Source: Ursus arctos (Eukaryota; Chordata; Mammalia; Carnivora; Ursidae). Taken from it: DNA of 64,000 nt. Where the stretch lies: the NCBI RefSeq assembly GCF_023065955.2, contig NC_079873.1, positions 94,154,128 through 94,218,127 on the forward strand. The letters are read 5' to 3'. A program made the translations under genes and the position numbers. Below, in pieces: positions 46,899 to 58,178 of this stretch. The notes under the pieces are model-generated. The model was not told the origin of the DNA, made no database searches, and saw only the letters and a list, made by a program, of their open reading frames with translations. The first letter of the stretch is position 1. Each line of letters begins with the position of its first letter.

Positions 46899-47093
46899 TA
46901 TTTATTTAAAGATTTATTTATTTATTTGAGAGAGAGAGAGCACAATCGGGAGGGGCAGGAAGGAAGGAGAGAGAATCTCAAGTGAACTCCATGCTGAGTG
47001 TGGGGCCTGATGCAGGGCTCGATCTCACAACTCTGAGATCACCCCCCGAGCCGAAACCAAGAGTTGGATGCTTAACCATCACTCAAGCACCCC
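46899..47093 (-). mobile_element. CanSINE, counterpart of 13800
   Basis: Same insertion point and target duplication. Confidence 0.88.
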
Positions 47094-47100
47094 TGTGTCT

Positions 47101-47101
47101 T

Positions 47102-47149
<48 letters not shown>

Positions 47150-47331
47150 GATTTCATTGGTTTATTTGAGAGAGAGAGAGCACACAAGCAGGGGGAGTGG
47201 CAGGCCGAGGGAGGGGGACAAGCAGGCTCCCCACCAAGCCGGGAGCCCAACGAGGGGTTTGATCCCAAGACCCTAAGATCACAACCGGAGCCAAAGGCAG
47301 ACGCTTAAGTGACTGAGCTACCCAGGTGCCC
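47101..47331 (-). mobile_element. CanSINE, counterpart of 14003
   Basis: Retains the ~23 bp lost in unit 1; (TTTA)n slightly longer. Confidence 0.9.
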
Positions 47332-47359
47332 TGTGTCTTTATATTTAAAGTAGGTTTCT

Positions 47360-47481
47360 GGGGTGCCTGGCTGGCTCAGTCAGAGGAGGGTGTGACTCTT
47401 GATCTCAGAGTTGTGAGTTCAAGCTCCATGTTCGGTGTAGAAATTACTTAAAATCTTTGAAAAATAAAAAAATTAAAAACA
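47360..47481 (+). mobile_element. CanSINE short, counterpart of 14238
   Basis: Same site. Confidence 0.88.
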
Positions 47482-48017
47482 AAGTAGGCTTCTTTAGGTG
47501 ACATGTAGTTGGCTCTTATTTATTTTTTTATCCAGACTTACTTTCTCTTTTAATTGGCATATTTAGACTATTCACATTTAAAATTATTCTTGATATATTT
47601 TGATTAATAGCTACCATTTTTATGATCATTTTCTATTCTTTGTTATTGTTCTTGGTTTCTATTTTGTCTTCCACTCTTTTTCTGCCTCCTCTGGTTTTCA
47701 TTGAACTTTTTATTATGATTCAATTTTCTCTCCTCTCTTAACATCTCAGTAACACTTAGAAATTTTTTTTAGTGGTTGCCCTAGAATTTGCAATATACAT
47801 TTACAACAAATAAGTCCACTTTCAAGAAACACTAGATCATTTCACTGGTAGCACAAGTACCTTATGCGGAGTGTGGCCAGTTCCTTTCTCCTGTCTTGTA
47901 TAACTGTGCTGTCATTCCCTTCACTTATCCATATGCTATAATCACTGAATACATTTTTGCTATTATTCTTTTGAACAAACCATTATCTGTTAGATCAACT
48001 AAGAATATTATAAATAG

Positions 48018-48205
48018 GGGAGACTGGGTGGCTTAGTTGGTCAAGCATCTGCCTTTGACTCAGATCATGATCCTGGGGTCTTGGGGTCGAGCCCAGCCTC
48101 AGGCTCCCAGGAGCCTGCTTCTCCCTCTGCCTCTGCCACTCCCCCCTGCTTGTGCTCACTCTCTCTCAAATAAATAAATAAAATCTTAAAAAAAAAAAAA
48201 AAAAA
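48018..48205 (+). mobile_element. CanSINE, counterpart of 14895
   Basis: Same site. Confidence 0.9.
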
Positions 48206-48213
48206 CAACCACA

Positions 48214-48424
48214 GGGGCACCCGGGTGACTCAGTCAGTTAAGCGTCTGCCTTCAGCTCAGGTCATGATCCTAGGGTCCTGGAATCGAGTCCCGCATCATG
48301 CTCCTTGCTCATTGGGGAGCCTGCTTCTCCCTCTGCCTGCTGCTCCCCCGGCTTGTGCTCTCTGTCTCACTCTCTCCCTCTGTCAAATAGGTAAATCTTT
48401 AAATAACAAAAAACAAAAAAAGAA
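48214..48424 (+). mobile_element. CanSINE, counterpart of 15091
   Basis: Same site; tail differs. Confidence 0.9.
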
Positions 48425-48850
48425 AAACAACCCCACAACATACAACTCTTTATGCCACTGAGATATTAAACTCCAGTGGGAGAACCTATTTTTTTATTAG
48501 TAAAATATTTTAAGAAAGTTACCACTGCAGCCTCTTCTTCGGTTTACCCTTAGAGAGCATCTACTACGTGCTAAGCTTTTGACTGTAATTCCTGCCTTGT
48601 CTCTCTCCTCCCACCTTTAATATTCTTTAATGGTTTTTCCAGCTCTTGAATGTGGGTCTAGCTGATGAACTGCACCGGTATCTTCTGCTGCCGCTAAGCC
48701 TGGTAACAAGATGAAGAAATGTCGGTATCTTGACAGCAGACCCTCAGTGTCCAGCTGCCTCTGCCCCCGACAATCTAGGGACAGTGTTGTCCTGGTTGTA
48801 GGGGAAGCTGAACGTGATAAAAGCTTCCGGAGTCTAAAGTAAATATTCAG

Positions 48851-49040
48851 GGGCGCCTGGGTAGCGCAGTCGTTAAGCGTCTGCCTTCGGCTCAGGGCGT
48901 GATCCTGGCGTTCCGGGATCGAGTCCCACATCGGGCTCCTTGGCTGGGAGCCTGCTTCTTCCTCTCCCTCTCCCCTGCTGTGTTCCCTCTCTCGCTGGCT
49001 GTCTCTCTGTCACATAAATAAATAAAATCTTTAAAAAAAA
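48851..49040 (+). mobile_element. Young CanSINE only in unit 2 (first of a pair)
   Basis: Preceded by aaatattcag, followed by gtattcag. Unit 1 has the single unbroken site taaatattcaataggag at ~15718. Confidence 0.95.
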
Positions 49041-49048
49041 GTATTCAG

Positions 49049-49248
49049 GGGCGCCTGGGTGGCACAGAGGTTGAGCGTCTGCCTTCGGCTCAGGGCGTGA
49101 TCCCGGCGTTATGGGATCGAGCCCCACATCAGGCTTCTCCGCTATGAGCCTGCTTCTTCCTCTCCTACTCCCCCTGCTTGTGTTCCCTCTCTCAATGGCT
49201 GTCTCTATCTCTGTCAAATAAATAAATTAAATCTTTAAAAAAAAAAAA
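49049..49248 (+). mobile_element. Young CanSINE only in unit 2 (second of a pair)
   Basis: Follows gtattcag, precedes gtattcaatagg. Its sequence differs from the first, so it is a separate insertion rather than a local copy. Confidence 0.95.
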
Positions 49249-50142
49249 GTATTCAATAGGAGGAAGTTGGATTTTAAAACAGGTTTCCCTCAAAGATATC
49301 TAAGGGGTTATTCATCTTCGGAAAACCTCTTGAGAGTTACAAAGATGACCTGACAAGGAAGTCCTGGGCATTGTGGCTTCTTACTAGAACATAAGAGTTG
49401 CTGACGCCCCGGATACTGCCTTGATATTTTAGCCTGTAGAGTTAAGGAAAATTTAGACAAACTGGGTCTAAATTCACTAAAACTCAAGACTGCCAGATCT
49501 GTATCCCATTTCCGCGACTACACTCATATGCATACCATGGGACAAAGCTAATAACTCATCCTGGATTTTGGTTTTCACCAATACTCTCTTAAGATAACTT
49601 ATGATTTTCTCTGGTCTCAAATGGTAGTCTTTTGACCTACAAATTAGACATTACTGCCTGAACACGTGAAAAACTATTTCAAATTAACACAGGTAGGAAT
49701 CTGGCCTAAATTGAAAGCCTCGCCACCAACACCAAATTCCATAAAACCCATCTCTTCAAAATAGTACCATCGAAAAACATATCCTTAGAAATTCCTTGAG
49801 AATATTCACTCATGAAGTTCGATTTGTGTCATATCTGCAAGGTATGTTTGTATGCAATTCTTCTCTAACCTTTTCACTCTTCTTAACTCAGTGAAACTTT
49901 TTTCAAGATGGTTATTTCCCAGGTTTTAGCATAAAAATTGTTCTCATTTGCTTCAATTTTTAGACAAATGTCCAGTTTCCTCCAACCTCCACTATAATGT
50001 ATTTTAAGCAATGTTTTCAGGCTAACACATGAAAGTATTTCAGAAAATTAAAAGGTAGGGCTGCCACTGTCTACAGTGCTTTACTACAGACTAAAGCAAC
50101 AACAGGAGAACCAGGCACTTGGACTTGAAATTTATCTCCCTG

Positions 50143-50327
50143 GGGGGCACCTGGGTGGCTCAGTCAGTTGAGTCTATTGGTTGAATCTTGGTCATGATCT
50201 CAGGGTTGTGAGATGGAGCTGGTGTTGGGCTCCAAACTCAGTGGGGATTCTGCTTGAGATTCTCTCTCACTCTCCCCCATCTACCCCTCCCCCTGTTCAT
50301 GCGCTCTCTCAAATAAATAAAGTCTTT
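50143..50327 (+). mobile_element. CanSINE, counterpart of 16614
   Basis: Same site. Confidence 0.9.
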
Positions 50328-50329
50328 AT

Positions 50330-50521
50330 GGGGCACCTGGGTGGCTTGGTTGGTTGGGCATCTACCGTCAGCTCGGGTCATGATCCTAGGGTCCCAGGAT
50401 TCCTGGATCAAGCCCCGATTTGGGCTCCCCGCTCAGCGAGGAGTCTGGTTCTCCCTCTGACCTTCCCCGCTCTTGTGCTTTCTCTCTCTCTCAAAAGAAT
50501 AAATAAAATCTTTTAAAAATT
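50330..50521 (+). mobile_element. CanSINE, counterpart of 16801
   Basis: Same site. Confidence 0.9.
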
Positions 50522-50720
50522 AATTCTTTTAAAAAACAAGAAATAAAAGCTATCTCCCTGCATCAGTCTCGGTGTAAATGAACAGACATTACTCATATAG
50601 TGTGTTCTCTGTGTGGGAATAATTCCCTTACCCCAAGGCCTGAATATTTATAAATCCACTTTTTTTGTGGATTTAGCTAAGAACTTATGCCTGGTTTTAA
50701 ATATTTAAAATAACAGTACA

Positions 50721-50900
50721 GGGGCACCCGGGTGGCATGGGACTTCAGCTCTGGTCATGATCTCAGCATCCTGGGATCAAGCCCCCGCCCCCCATCAGGC
50801 TCTGGCACTCAGTGGGAAGTCTGCTTCTCCCTTTCCCTCTGCCCCTCCCCCTGCTCTCTCTCTCAAATGAATAAAATCTTTAAAAAAATAAAAATTAAAA
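50721..50900 (+). mobile_element. CanSINE, counterpart of 17190
   Basis: Same site. Confidence 0.88.
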
Positions 50901-51035
50901 ATAACAATATAGTCTAATCCTCTCTTAGCCTAGGTCTTCTTGTGTTAATGTGCATACTTCCCAGATTTGACCCAGCCCCAACATGACTCCACCCAGAATT
51001 GCTCCCTGAATGATACTCGTTAGAAAGAGCTGAAC

Positions 51036-51041
51036 TTTATT
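51036..51041 (-). terminator. AATAAA after exon 3, copy 2
   Basis: Counterpart of 17505-17510. Confidence 0.3.
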
Positions 51042-51265
51042 TATATTTAATTTTGTGCAGGAAACAAGACAAGCAGTTTAATTCTCTTTTATTTTATTGT
51101 TTTCCTTTAACGGTAATGGGCAACTTCCATAAAGTGGGATTTACTTATCCCATTTTCCACTCACCAAAGCCCTAAAATTCAAAACTTACTACCCAAACAT
51201 GGAAAAGGCAACCAAAACAACTTGAGAATGTCTAGAACAAAAGCTTTTAACTCCTGAAGCAGGTT

Positions 51266-51344
51266 TTAGAATGGCTGCCCAGCCGAATCGCTTTTTTCAG
51301 GTTTACGGACTTCCATCACATCTATGGGTATGGAAAGCTTCTTT
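51266..51344 (-). CDS. RHOXF1: RHOXF1-like copy 2, homeodomain exon 3 read to stop
   Basis: Same acceptor and same loss of the canonical donor as copy 1. Confidence 0.58.
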
Positions 51345-52536
51345 CTGAGGGAAGAAAATTGCAAATATTTAGTATCTGGAGTTGTGGATGAAATGATATA
51401 CAATGTACATTTCATGCTTGTTTTTAAATTTATATTTCCCCCCAACTCCCCAGCACACATTTCTTTAATACCCAAGGCCGGGCTTGCTTTAGGGACAATC
51501 TTCCTTTGTGTACACAATTTAAGGGTACCTTGAAAAACTTCAGAATTCAAGATTAACAATTTTAATGTAGTATTTAAAAGTCAAGACTAATGCACAAAAA
51601 ATTCCGGGACCACCAAATTATCAGAATGTTAAATAAAGGCAAGATCCACCCCTTCACTCGCACAACCGCGCCTCATTTTGCACCCTGATGTCACTCCTGA
51701 TCCTGATCGCGATCGTGATCCAATAGAATGTTATTTACAAAAACAGGAGCCCGACCCGAGAGTTTCCTGACGATTCGTTTATATACTGCATGAAAATATT
51801 TACCTTGATGCCCACGGGGGCATCGTCCCCACCTTGGAAAGAGCTCGAGGCCCCCTAGGTAGCTTTGGCTTTGGAGGCGGGGAGAGAGACCTAGGGGAGA
51901 GCCCAGGGCGTCCCCGAGGGTCCTAGAGATGGGGGGGGGGGCGCCAGAGCAAGCCACTCACCGCCCGAACACGTAGGGGTATTGAGTGCGTTGGAAAACG
52001 CTCTCCAGCTCCTTCAGTTCTAGCCGGGGGAACGCGCTGCGGTGGAGGCGTTGCTGCCGCTCCTGGGGCTGCGGCCCCTCGGCGGCCGCCTGGGCCTCGT
52101 CCTGCTGCTGCTGCTGCGGGGGCTCTTGCCCGCAGCCGCCGCCCGTGTGGTTCTCGTCGTCCACGGGGCCCGCTGCTCCCGCGCCACCGTGGCTTTCTTC
52201 TCCTGTCGCGGCTTCCTGCTCAGGTTCGGGCCAGAGCTCCTTCTCGACGTCTCCTCCCGTTACGGAGACCACCGCAGGCTTCGTATCTGGAAAAGAAAAG
52301 AGAGATCAGGGCGCTGGAGCCCAGGGCGCGTGGGACGGCGACCTGAGAGCGGCGACATCTGCCGCGCCACTGCGGCGTCCCGTCCACTCGCCTCCCCCGG
52401 GGAAAGGCCGTTTCGTAGACTTCGCCAAACCCGCGTCCCGGTTCGCGCACTCACCCAACGGTTCTCCTCCAAGTTCATCGACTTCCAGGCTGCGGCAAGC
52501 GGTGCCCTCTTGGCTGCTCTCGGGCGGAGGCTCCAT
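51266..52536 (-). CDS. RHOXF1: RHOXF1-like X-linked homeobox gene, copy 2
   Basis: Exons 52536-52455, 52286-51962 and 51344-51266 repeat the structure of copy 1: same ATG, donors, acceptors and in-phase joins. The encoded 161 residues are the same in both copies, as is the missing GT at the expected end of the homeodomain exon. Intron 2 is 2 bp shorter because of a G-run next to the exon 2 donor (~10 versus ~12). It has its own CpG island, so it could be transcribed independently. Its transcript direction points towards unit 1, so a read-through product would enter 30-45 kb rather than NKAP. Whether it is a real paralogue or the other haplotype cannot be told from the window. Confidence 0.72.
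51962..52286 (-). CDS. RHOXF1: RHOXF1-like copy 2, coding exon 2
   Basis: Identical base for base to copy 1 exon 2 as far as I can compare; donor GT at 51961-51960. Confidence 0.83.
52455..52536 (-). CDS. RHOXF1: RHOXF1-like copy 2, coding exon 1
   Basis: Same as copy 1 exon 1; donor GT at 52454-52453. Confidence 0.77.
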
Positions 52537-52775
52537 GTCCAGAACGCCTCCACAGACTCGCGCGGCGGCCCGCGGAGACTCCGGGGTCCGGGCCTGTCTC
52601 TGTGCGGGGTGCGGTTTACTACGCCTCTACCTCAGCTTCAACGTCCGCGCGCTCTTAGACGCCGTCGATCCCCGTTACTTCCAACGGCCAGGTGTGTGGT
52701 GGGCGGGACTTGTCGGGGCGAGCACGAGGCCGGGGCGTGGCCACGAAGTAGGCGGAGCGTTTGCCGGAAGGGTGC

Positions 52776-52791
52776 TACCGCCAGGGGGCGC
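52776..52791 (+). promoter_or_regulatory. Candidate CTCF site, copy 2
   Basis: Same taccgccagggggcgc as copy 1. Confidence 0.5.
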
Positions 52792-53611
52792 GCGCGCGGG
52801 GGGGGGGCGACAACTCCCGACTCCCGCGGGGCACTGCCTTGGCGTGGGGGGTGGTGGGTGGTGCCAGCCAGCCGGGGGCGGGGAAGGGGTGGGGAAGGAA
52901 ACTTCCCACAGCTCTCCCGAGCCCTGGGAGACGCGTTGGGAGAACGTCTCGCCGCCTGCCCTCGCTGCACGCGGGTCGGTGCAGGGTTCTCGCCCTAAGC
53001 TCCTCCAGGGCGAGGGACGCAGAGGTAGGGCTGGAGAAGTTGCGGGGGGGCTTCGTGGCAGCCCCAGCACTGAAGCGACGGTATCCCCGTCGCCGTGTGA
53101 GCTCTGAGCACGACTCTCCCCTCCGGCAAGTCAGTGACCAATGGATGGGACTCTGGTTGGGTTCCGTTCGCACCCAGAGTCCACGAACCGGGCTAGTGAC
53201 CGGACGAAACGATTAGCTAGAGGGCTGCTTGCTCTGGGTTTTTGCCATACGCGCGGAAAGTGGAGCCCATCAAGCTCTCCTGGGCGCTCCGGAGCGGCAG
53301 CTTGAGGTTGGGTTTTACAGGGCACTGTGGGTGCTCGGATGCACGCTCTAAGAAACCCAAACCTCCCTCTTGCGATAGGAACAAATACCCCAGATTTGTA
53401 TTAAGGAATTCACATCAAGAGTAGAAATGGAGAAACCTGTCCACTGTTTTGAGCATCCAAGAATGCTTGCGCTGCACGTGCTGGACGCGACTGTGGGGCT
53501 TACACCCTCTGCCTGCTGAGCTCCGCTTCCGCGCCCCCGCTGCAGGTCCTCTGCAAAAGCGCACGTGTTTCTGGGCTGGGCAGGTGCTGGGGACTTGGGT
53601 TAGTTCCCACT

Positions 53612-53819
53612 TTTTTTTTTTTTTAAGATTTTATTTATTTATTTGACAGAGAGAGACAGCCAGCGAGAGAGCGAACACAAGCAGGGGGAGTGGGAGAGGA
53701 AGAAGCAGCCTCCCAGCAGAGCAGGGAGCCCCAGGCGGTGCGGTGCTCGATCCCAGGACCCTAGGATCATCACCTGAGCCAAAGGCAGATACTTAACGGA
53801 CTGAGCCACCCAGGTGCCC
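53612..53819 (-). mobile_element. CanSINE, counterpart of 20080
   Basis: Same target duplication. Confidence 0.92.
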
Positions 53820-54429
53820 CATGTTCCCACTTTTTTATTCTCCTCCACTTTCTCCTGTTTCTCCTCCTCCTCTTCGTCTTCCTCCATCTCCCTTTGTCTA
53901 GAACTGTCTTCCAGAGCTCTAGCTCTCCACTGATAAATATCAAATAAAGAAGAGCCAGGGCAGATTGAGGGCTCTGTTTCTCCCTTAAAGTGATGTTTTG
54001 CATAGTGTCCAATACCGCTAAATGACAGCCGCTGTGCACCCTGCTACTTCCCTCTGACTACAGTTAGGAAAAAAAATATATGTATTTACCCAGTGCCCAA
54101 TAACTTGCTGGACCTGGTGCGAGGAAAAGCTAACTTATACTCTGGTGAAAGATCAGCAATCACGTCATGATCCGGATCCGAAAGACATCAGCATCCTAGT
54201 CCCTCAAGGAACAGATTAACTATTCAGTGCTGTCCTTTGGGATGGTAAGCTCCAGAGTCATCACTTCTTATAAACACCTTCCATTCATACAATCCAATTT
54301 TTAAGAAGTCCAATTATTTTGATGGTTTTCAATTTTACCCGTTTCTCAAGGATGGGTGAAGAATTCATAGAATTTCGAGAATGATAAAAGTCATGTTTTT
54401 AACTGTGTCTCTATGATTTCTTTTTACTT

Positions 54430-54624
54430 TTTAAAAAAAGATTTCATTTATTTATTTGTCAGAAAGAGAGAATGAGAGAGAGCAGAGGGAGTGGCAGGCA
54501 GAGGCAGAGGGAGAAGCAGGCTCCCTGCCAAGCAAGGAGCCCAATGTGGGACTCGAGCCCGGGGCCCTGGGATCATGACCAGAGCCGAAGGCAGACGCCT
54601 AACGACTGAGCCACCCAGGTACCC
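54430..54624 (-). mobile_element. CanSINE, counterpart of 20905
   Basis: Same site. Confidence 0.9.
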
Positions 54625-54772
54625 CACAATTCTTATTTTTTTAAATATCCAGTGAATAATGTAGATAATGACAGTTACACGGAGAGATTTAAATAGAATT
54701 AACCATATAAAAGCAGAATAAATATTTGAAGCCAAAAGGCTAAAAACATATTTTTCTTAGTATTAGTCTTAA
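54625..54772. repeat. Isolated satellite unit, copy 2
   Basis: Counterpart of 21095-21242. Confidence 0.6.
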
Positions 54773-54787
54773 TCAGAACCACAATGA

Positions 54788-54992
54788 GGGGCACCTGGGT
54801 GGCTCAGTCGTTAAGCGTCTGCCTTCAGCTCAGGGCATGGTACCGGGGTCCTGGGATCGAGCTCCTCATCCAGCTCCCCGCTCCGCTGGGAGCCTGCTTC
54901 TCCCTCTCCCACTCCCCCTGCTTGTGTTCCCTCTCTCGCTGGCTGTCTCTCTCTCTCTGTCAAATAAATAAATAAAATCTTAAAAAAAATAA
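54788..54992 (+). mobile_element. CanSINE, counterpart of 21258
   Basis: Same site. Confidence 0.92.
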
Positions 54993-55526
54993 AAACCACA
55001 ACGAGATACTGTTTCACACCCAGGAGGATGACTATTATCCACAAAATAGAAAATAAGAGGTGTTGGTAAGGATGTGGAGAAGTTGGAACCCTGTGCATTA
55101 CTGGTGGGGATGTAAATGGTGTAGTCACTGTGGAAAATGGTATGGCAGTTCCTCAAACACTTAGTCAGAATTACCATATGATCCAGCAATTCCACTTCTG
55201 GGTATACAACCCAAAGAACTGAGAGCAGGGACTTGAACAGATATCTGTATACACCTGTTCAGAGCAGCATTATTCACAATAGCTGAAAGATGGAAACAAC
55301 CCAAATGTCCGCTGATGGATGAATGGGTAAATAAAATGTGGTATATACATACAATAAAATATTATTCAGCCTTAAAAAGGAATGAAATTCTGACACATGC
55401 TACAACATGGATGAACCTTGAAGGAATCAAGCTAAGTGAAATAAACCAGACACGAAAAGACAAATATTGAATGATTCCATTTATCTGTGATACCTGGAGT
55501 AGTTCAATTTGTAGAAACAGAAATTA

Positions 55527-55710
55527 GGGGCGCCTGGGTGGCTCAGTCGGTTGGGCGTCTGCCTTCGTCTCGGGTCATGACCCCAGAGTCCCGGGATCAA
55601 GCCCCGCATCGGGCTCCTTGCTCAGTGGGGAGTTTGCTTCTCCCTCTGCCCCCCCACTTGCTTGTGCTCGCTCTCTCTCTCACTCTTCAAATAAATAAAA
55701 TCTTTAAAAA
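55527..55710 (+). mobile_element. CanSINE with (GGAA)n, counterpart of 21997
   Basis: Microsatellite 55711-55750, 12 bp shorter than unit 1. Confidence 0.92.
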
Positions 55711-55771
55711 GGAAGGAAGGAAGGAAGGAAGGAAGGAAGGAAGGAAGGAAGAAAGGGAAAGTAGAATGGTA

Positions 55772-55880
55772 AGGGCACCTGTTGGTTCAGTCGGTGGGGC
55801 ATGGAACTCTTGATCTTGGGGTTGTGAGTTCAAGCCCCATGTTGGATGTAGAGATTACTTAAAATCTTCAAAAGAAAGAA
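55772..55880 (+). mobile_element. CanSINE short, counterpart of 22254
   Basis: Same site. Confidence 0.9.
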
Positions 55881-56134
55881 AGAAAGAGAAAATAGAACGG
55901 TAGTTTCCCAGGGTCTGGGAGAAGTGGTACTGGGGAGCTATTGTTTAATGGGTATGGAGTCTCAGTTTGGGAAGATGAAAAAGTTCTGGAGATGGATGGT
56001 GGTGATGGTTGGACAACAATGTGAATGCACTTCATGTCGCCAAACTGCACCCATAAAAATGGTTAAGATGGTAAATTTGCTTTATCTGTATTTTATGACA
56101 AAATAATAATAGTCTTATTTCTTTTAAAAAACAT

Positions 56135-56135
56135 T

Positions 56136-56166
<31 letters not shown>

Positions 56167-56328
56167 TTTGAGAGAGAAAGTGCACAAGCCAGGGAAGGGG
56201 CAGAGGGAGAGGGAGAAGCAGACTCCCCGCTGACCGGGGAGCCTGATGCAGGGCTCAGTCCCAGGACCCTGGGATCATGACCTGAGCTGAAGGCAGACGC
56301 TTAACCGACTGAGCCACCCAGGAACCCC
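56135..56328 (-). mobile_element. CanSINE, counterpart of 22823
   Basis: Same site. Confidence 0.9.
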
Positions 56329-56607
56329 TATTAGTCTTAAATCTTGTTGGAATAATGATTCTGTACTGTGGATATTGGAGAGATATCTAGAATAAATAGT
56401 TGAAATTAGGAGCTTAAATGTCGGTTCTTGTAGACTTCAAATTCCTTTTTTTCTCGTGGTGGATTAATGAGTCAATAGCGCAGATGCATGATGGTACCTA
56501 GGTAACTAACTACCTAAAGAATATTAGTAGAAGGAGTTGAAGCCTTGAATTGGAAACTATTTCCTTCTTACTCTAGCTTTGTATTTCTTGTTTTTCTTTT
56601 CTTTTCT

Positions 56608-56813
56608 TTTTTTTTTTTTTTAAGATTTTATTTATTTATGTGACAGAGAGAGAGACAGCCAGTGAGAGAAGGAACACAAGCAGGGGGAGTGGGAGAGGAA
56701 GAAGCAGGCTCCCAGTGGAGCAGGGAGCCCGATGCGGGGCTCGATCCCAGGACTCCGGGATCACGCCCTGAGCCGATGGCAGACGCTTAACGACTGAGCC
56801 ACCCAGGCGCCCC
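56608..56813 (-). mobile_element. CanSINE, counterpart of 23299
   Basis: Longer T-run than unit 1. Confidence 0.92.
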
Positions 56814-57134
56814 TGTATTTCTTGTTTTTCTAACTTTATATTTCATGTTGAAAGAACTCATAAATCTGAAATGAATAGTGGTTCATAGGTAACTAGTTTA
56901 CAGGAGATATCTGGAAATAGCTAGTAATGCTCGCTGTCAGGAAGCTAAAAAAGCCATTCTTCTCAAATGTAAACTCTTATTTTCTTTTGGAATAACGAGT
57001 TAGTACCATAGATATGTAGGGGGACCTAGATGATTAGTTAACAATAGATAACTAGTGGTAACTAGAATAACTGGTCCAAGCTACAATCATTTCCTGTCTA
57101 AAAACCACAATCATTTCATGTCTAAATTCTTTTT

Positions 57135-57440
57135 TTAAAGTAGGCTCCATGGGGCGCCTGAGTGGCACAGCGGTTAAGCGTCTGCCTTCGGCTCAGGGCG
57201 TGATCCCGGCGTTATGGGATCGAGCCCCACATCAGGCTCCTCCGCTATGAGCCTGCTTCTTCCTCTCCCACTCCCCCTGCTTGTGTTCCCTCTCTCGCTG
57301 GCTGTCTCTATCTCTGTCAAATAAATAAATAAAATCTTAAAAAAAAAAAAAATTAGGCTCCACACCCAAGGTGGGGCTTGAACTCACGACCCCAGGATCA
57401 AGAGTCCGAAGCTCCACCAACTGAGCCAGCCAGGTGCCCC
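57135..57440 (-). mobile_element. CanSINE short, counterpart of 23820, split by the private insertion
   Basis: 57135-57149 and 57353-57440 are the two halves. Confidence 0.9.
57150..57352 (+). mobile_element. Young CanSINE only in unit 2
   Basis: Inserted into an older short SINE with target duplication taggctcca. Unit 1 shows the uninterrupted site at 23825. Confidence 0.95.
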
Positions 57441-57494
57441 TCATGTCTAAATTCTTTTTTTTTTTAATTCCTTGTTCTAAAAATGAGTTAATTG

Positions 57495-57600
57495 GGGGCA
57501 CCTGGCTGGCTCAGTCGGAAGAGCATGGGACTCTTGATCTCAGGGTCGTGAGTTTGAGCCCCATGTTGGCTGTAGAGATTTCTAAAAAAAAATAATAATA
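57495..57600 (+). mobile_element. CanSINE short, counterpart of 23965
   Basis: Same site. Confidence 0.9.
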
Positions 57601-57715
57601 AACTTGAAAAACAATAAAAATGAGTTAATTGTGTAGCATCCAGTGGGATTCTAGGTAAACCAGAAGAAATGAGTTGTGAATATTCAGATTTCTGGGGCGG
57701 CGAAAGAAAACTTTA

Positions 57716-57734
57716 TGACCACAAGATGGCAGTA
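57716..57734 (+). promoter_or_regulatory. Candidate CTCF site in satellite island, copy 2
   Basis: tgaccacaagatggcagta, counterpart of 24188-24206. Confidence 0.5.
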
Positions 57735-58070
57735 GGATACACAAGATTTATTTGGGTGAGGCTTTGACAGTTTTGTGGGAGGTCAGGGCTTGTGTCTGGA
57801 GGCTAAGGCTTGTGGTTGCCACCATTTGGAAGGGGGCTGTGGGGGGGAAGGCAAGTTAACTCCTGGGAGAGAAGGGAATCGGCCGAGAGGGCCTCGCGAG
57901 TCTAGGCGATGTTATTTAGCAGCATGTTGGAGAGCGCCTGGGTCAAAATCACCAAAGGGCAGCAGTGGCTTGTGGTCTTTATGGCCCAGGGTTTATTTTA
58001 TCTGTATGTTAGGCTCAATTTCATGGAGTATGTAAAGCAGCCGGGCTATAAATGGCTAAAAATGTGGTTA

Positions 58071-58178
58071 TGGGGGGGGGTGCCTGGTTGGCTTAGTGAG
58101 TAGAGCGAGCGACTCTTGATATGAGGGTAGTGAGTTTGAGTCCCACGTTGGGTGTAGAGTTTATTTAAAAATATATGT
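58071..58178 (+). mobile_element. CanSINE short, counterpart of 24543
   Basis: Same site. Confidence 0.85.

Larger units (their letters stand above)
45340..48017 (-). mobile_element. L1 ORF2, antisense (unit 2)
   Basis: Counterpart of 12240-14894 with scattered substitutions and single-base gaps. Confidence 0.88.
51960..53330. promoter_or_regulatory. CpG island, RHOXF1-like copy 2
   Basis: Counterpart of 18430-19800; only a handful of differences (G-run lengths, a few substitutions). Confidence 0.8.
54773..56134 (+). mobile_element. L1 3' part (sense), unit 2
   Basis: Counterpart of 21243-22818 without the unit 1 private SINE. Confidence 0.88.
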
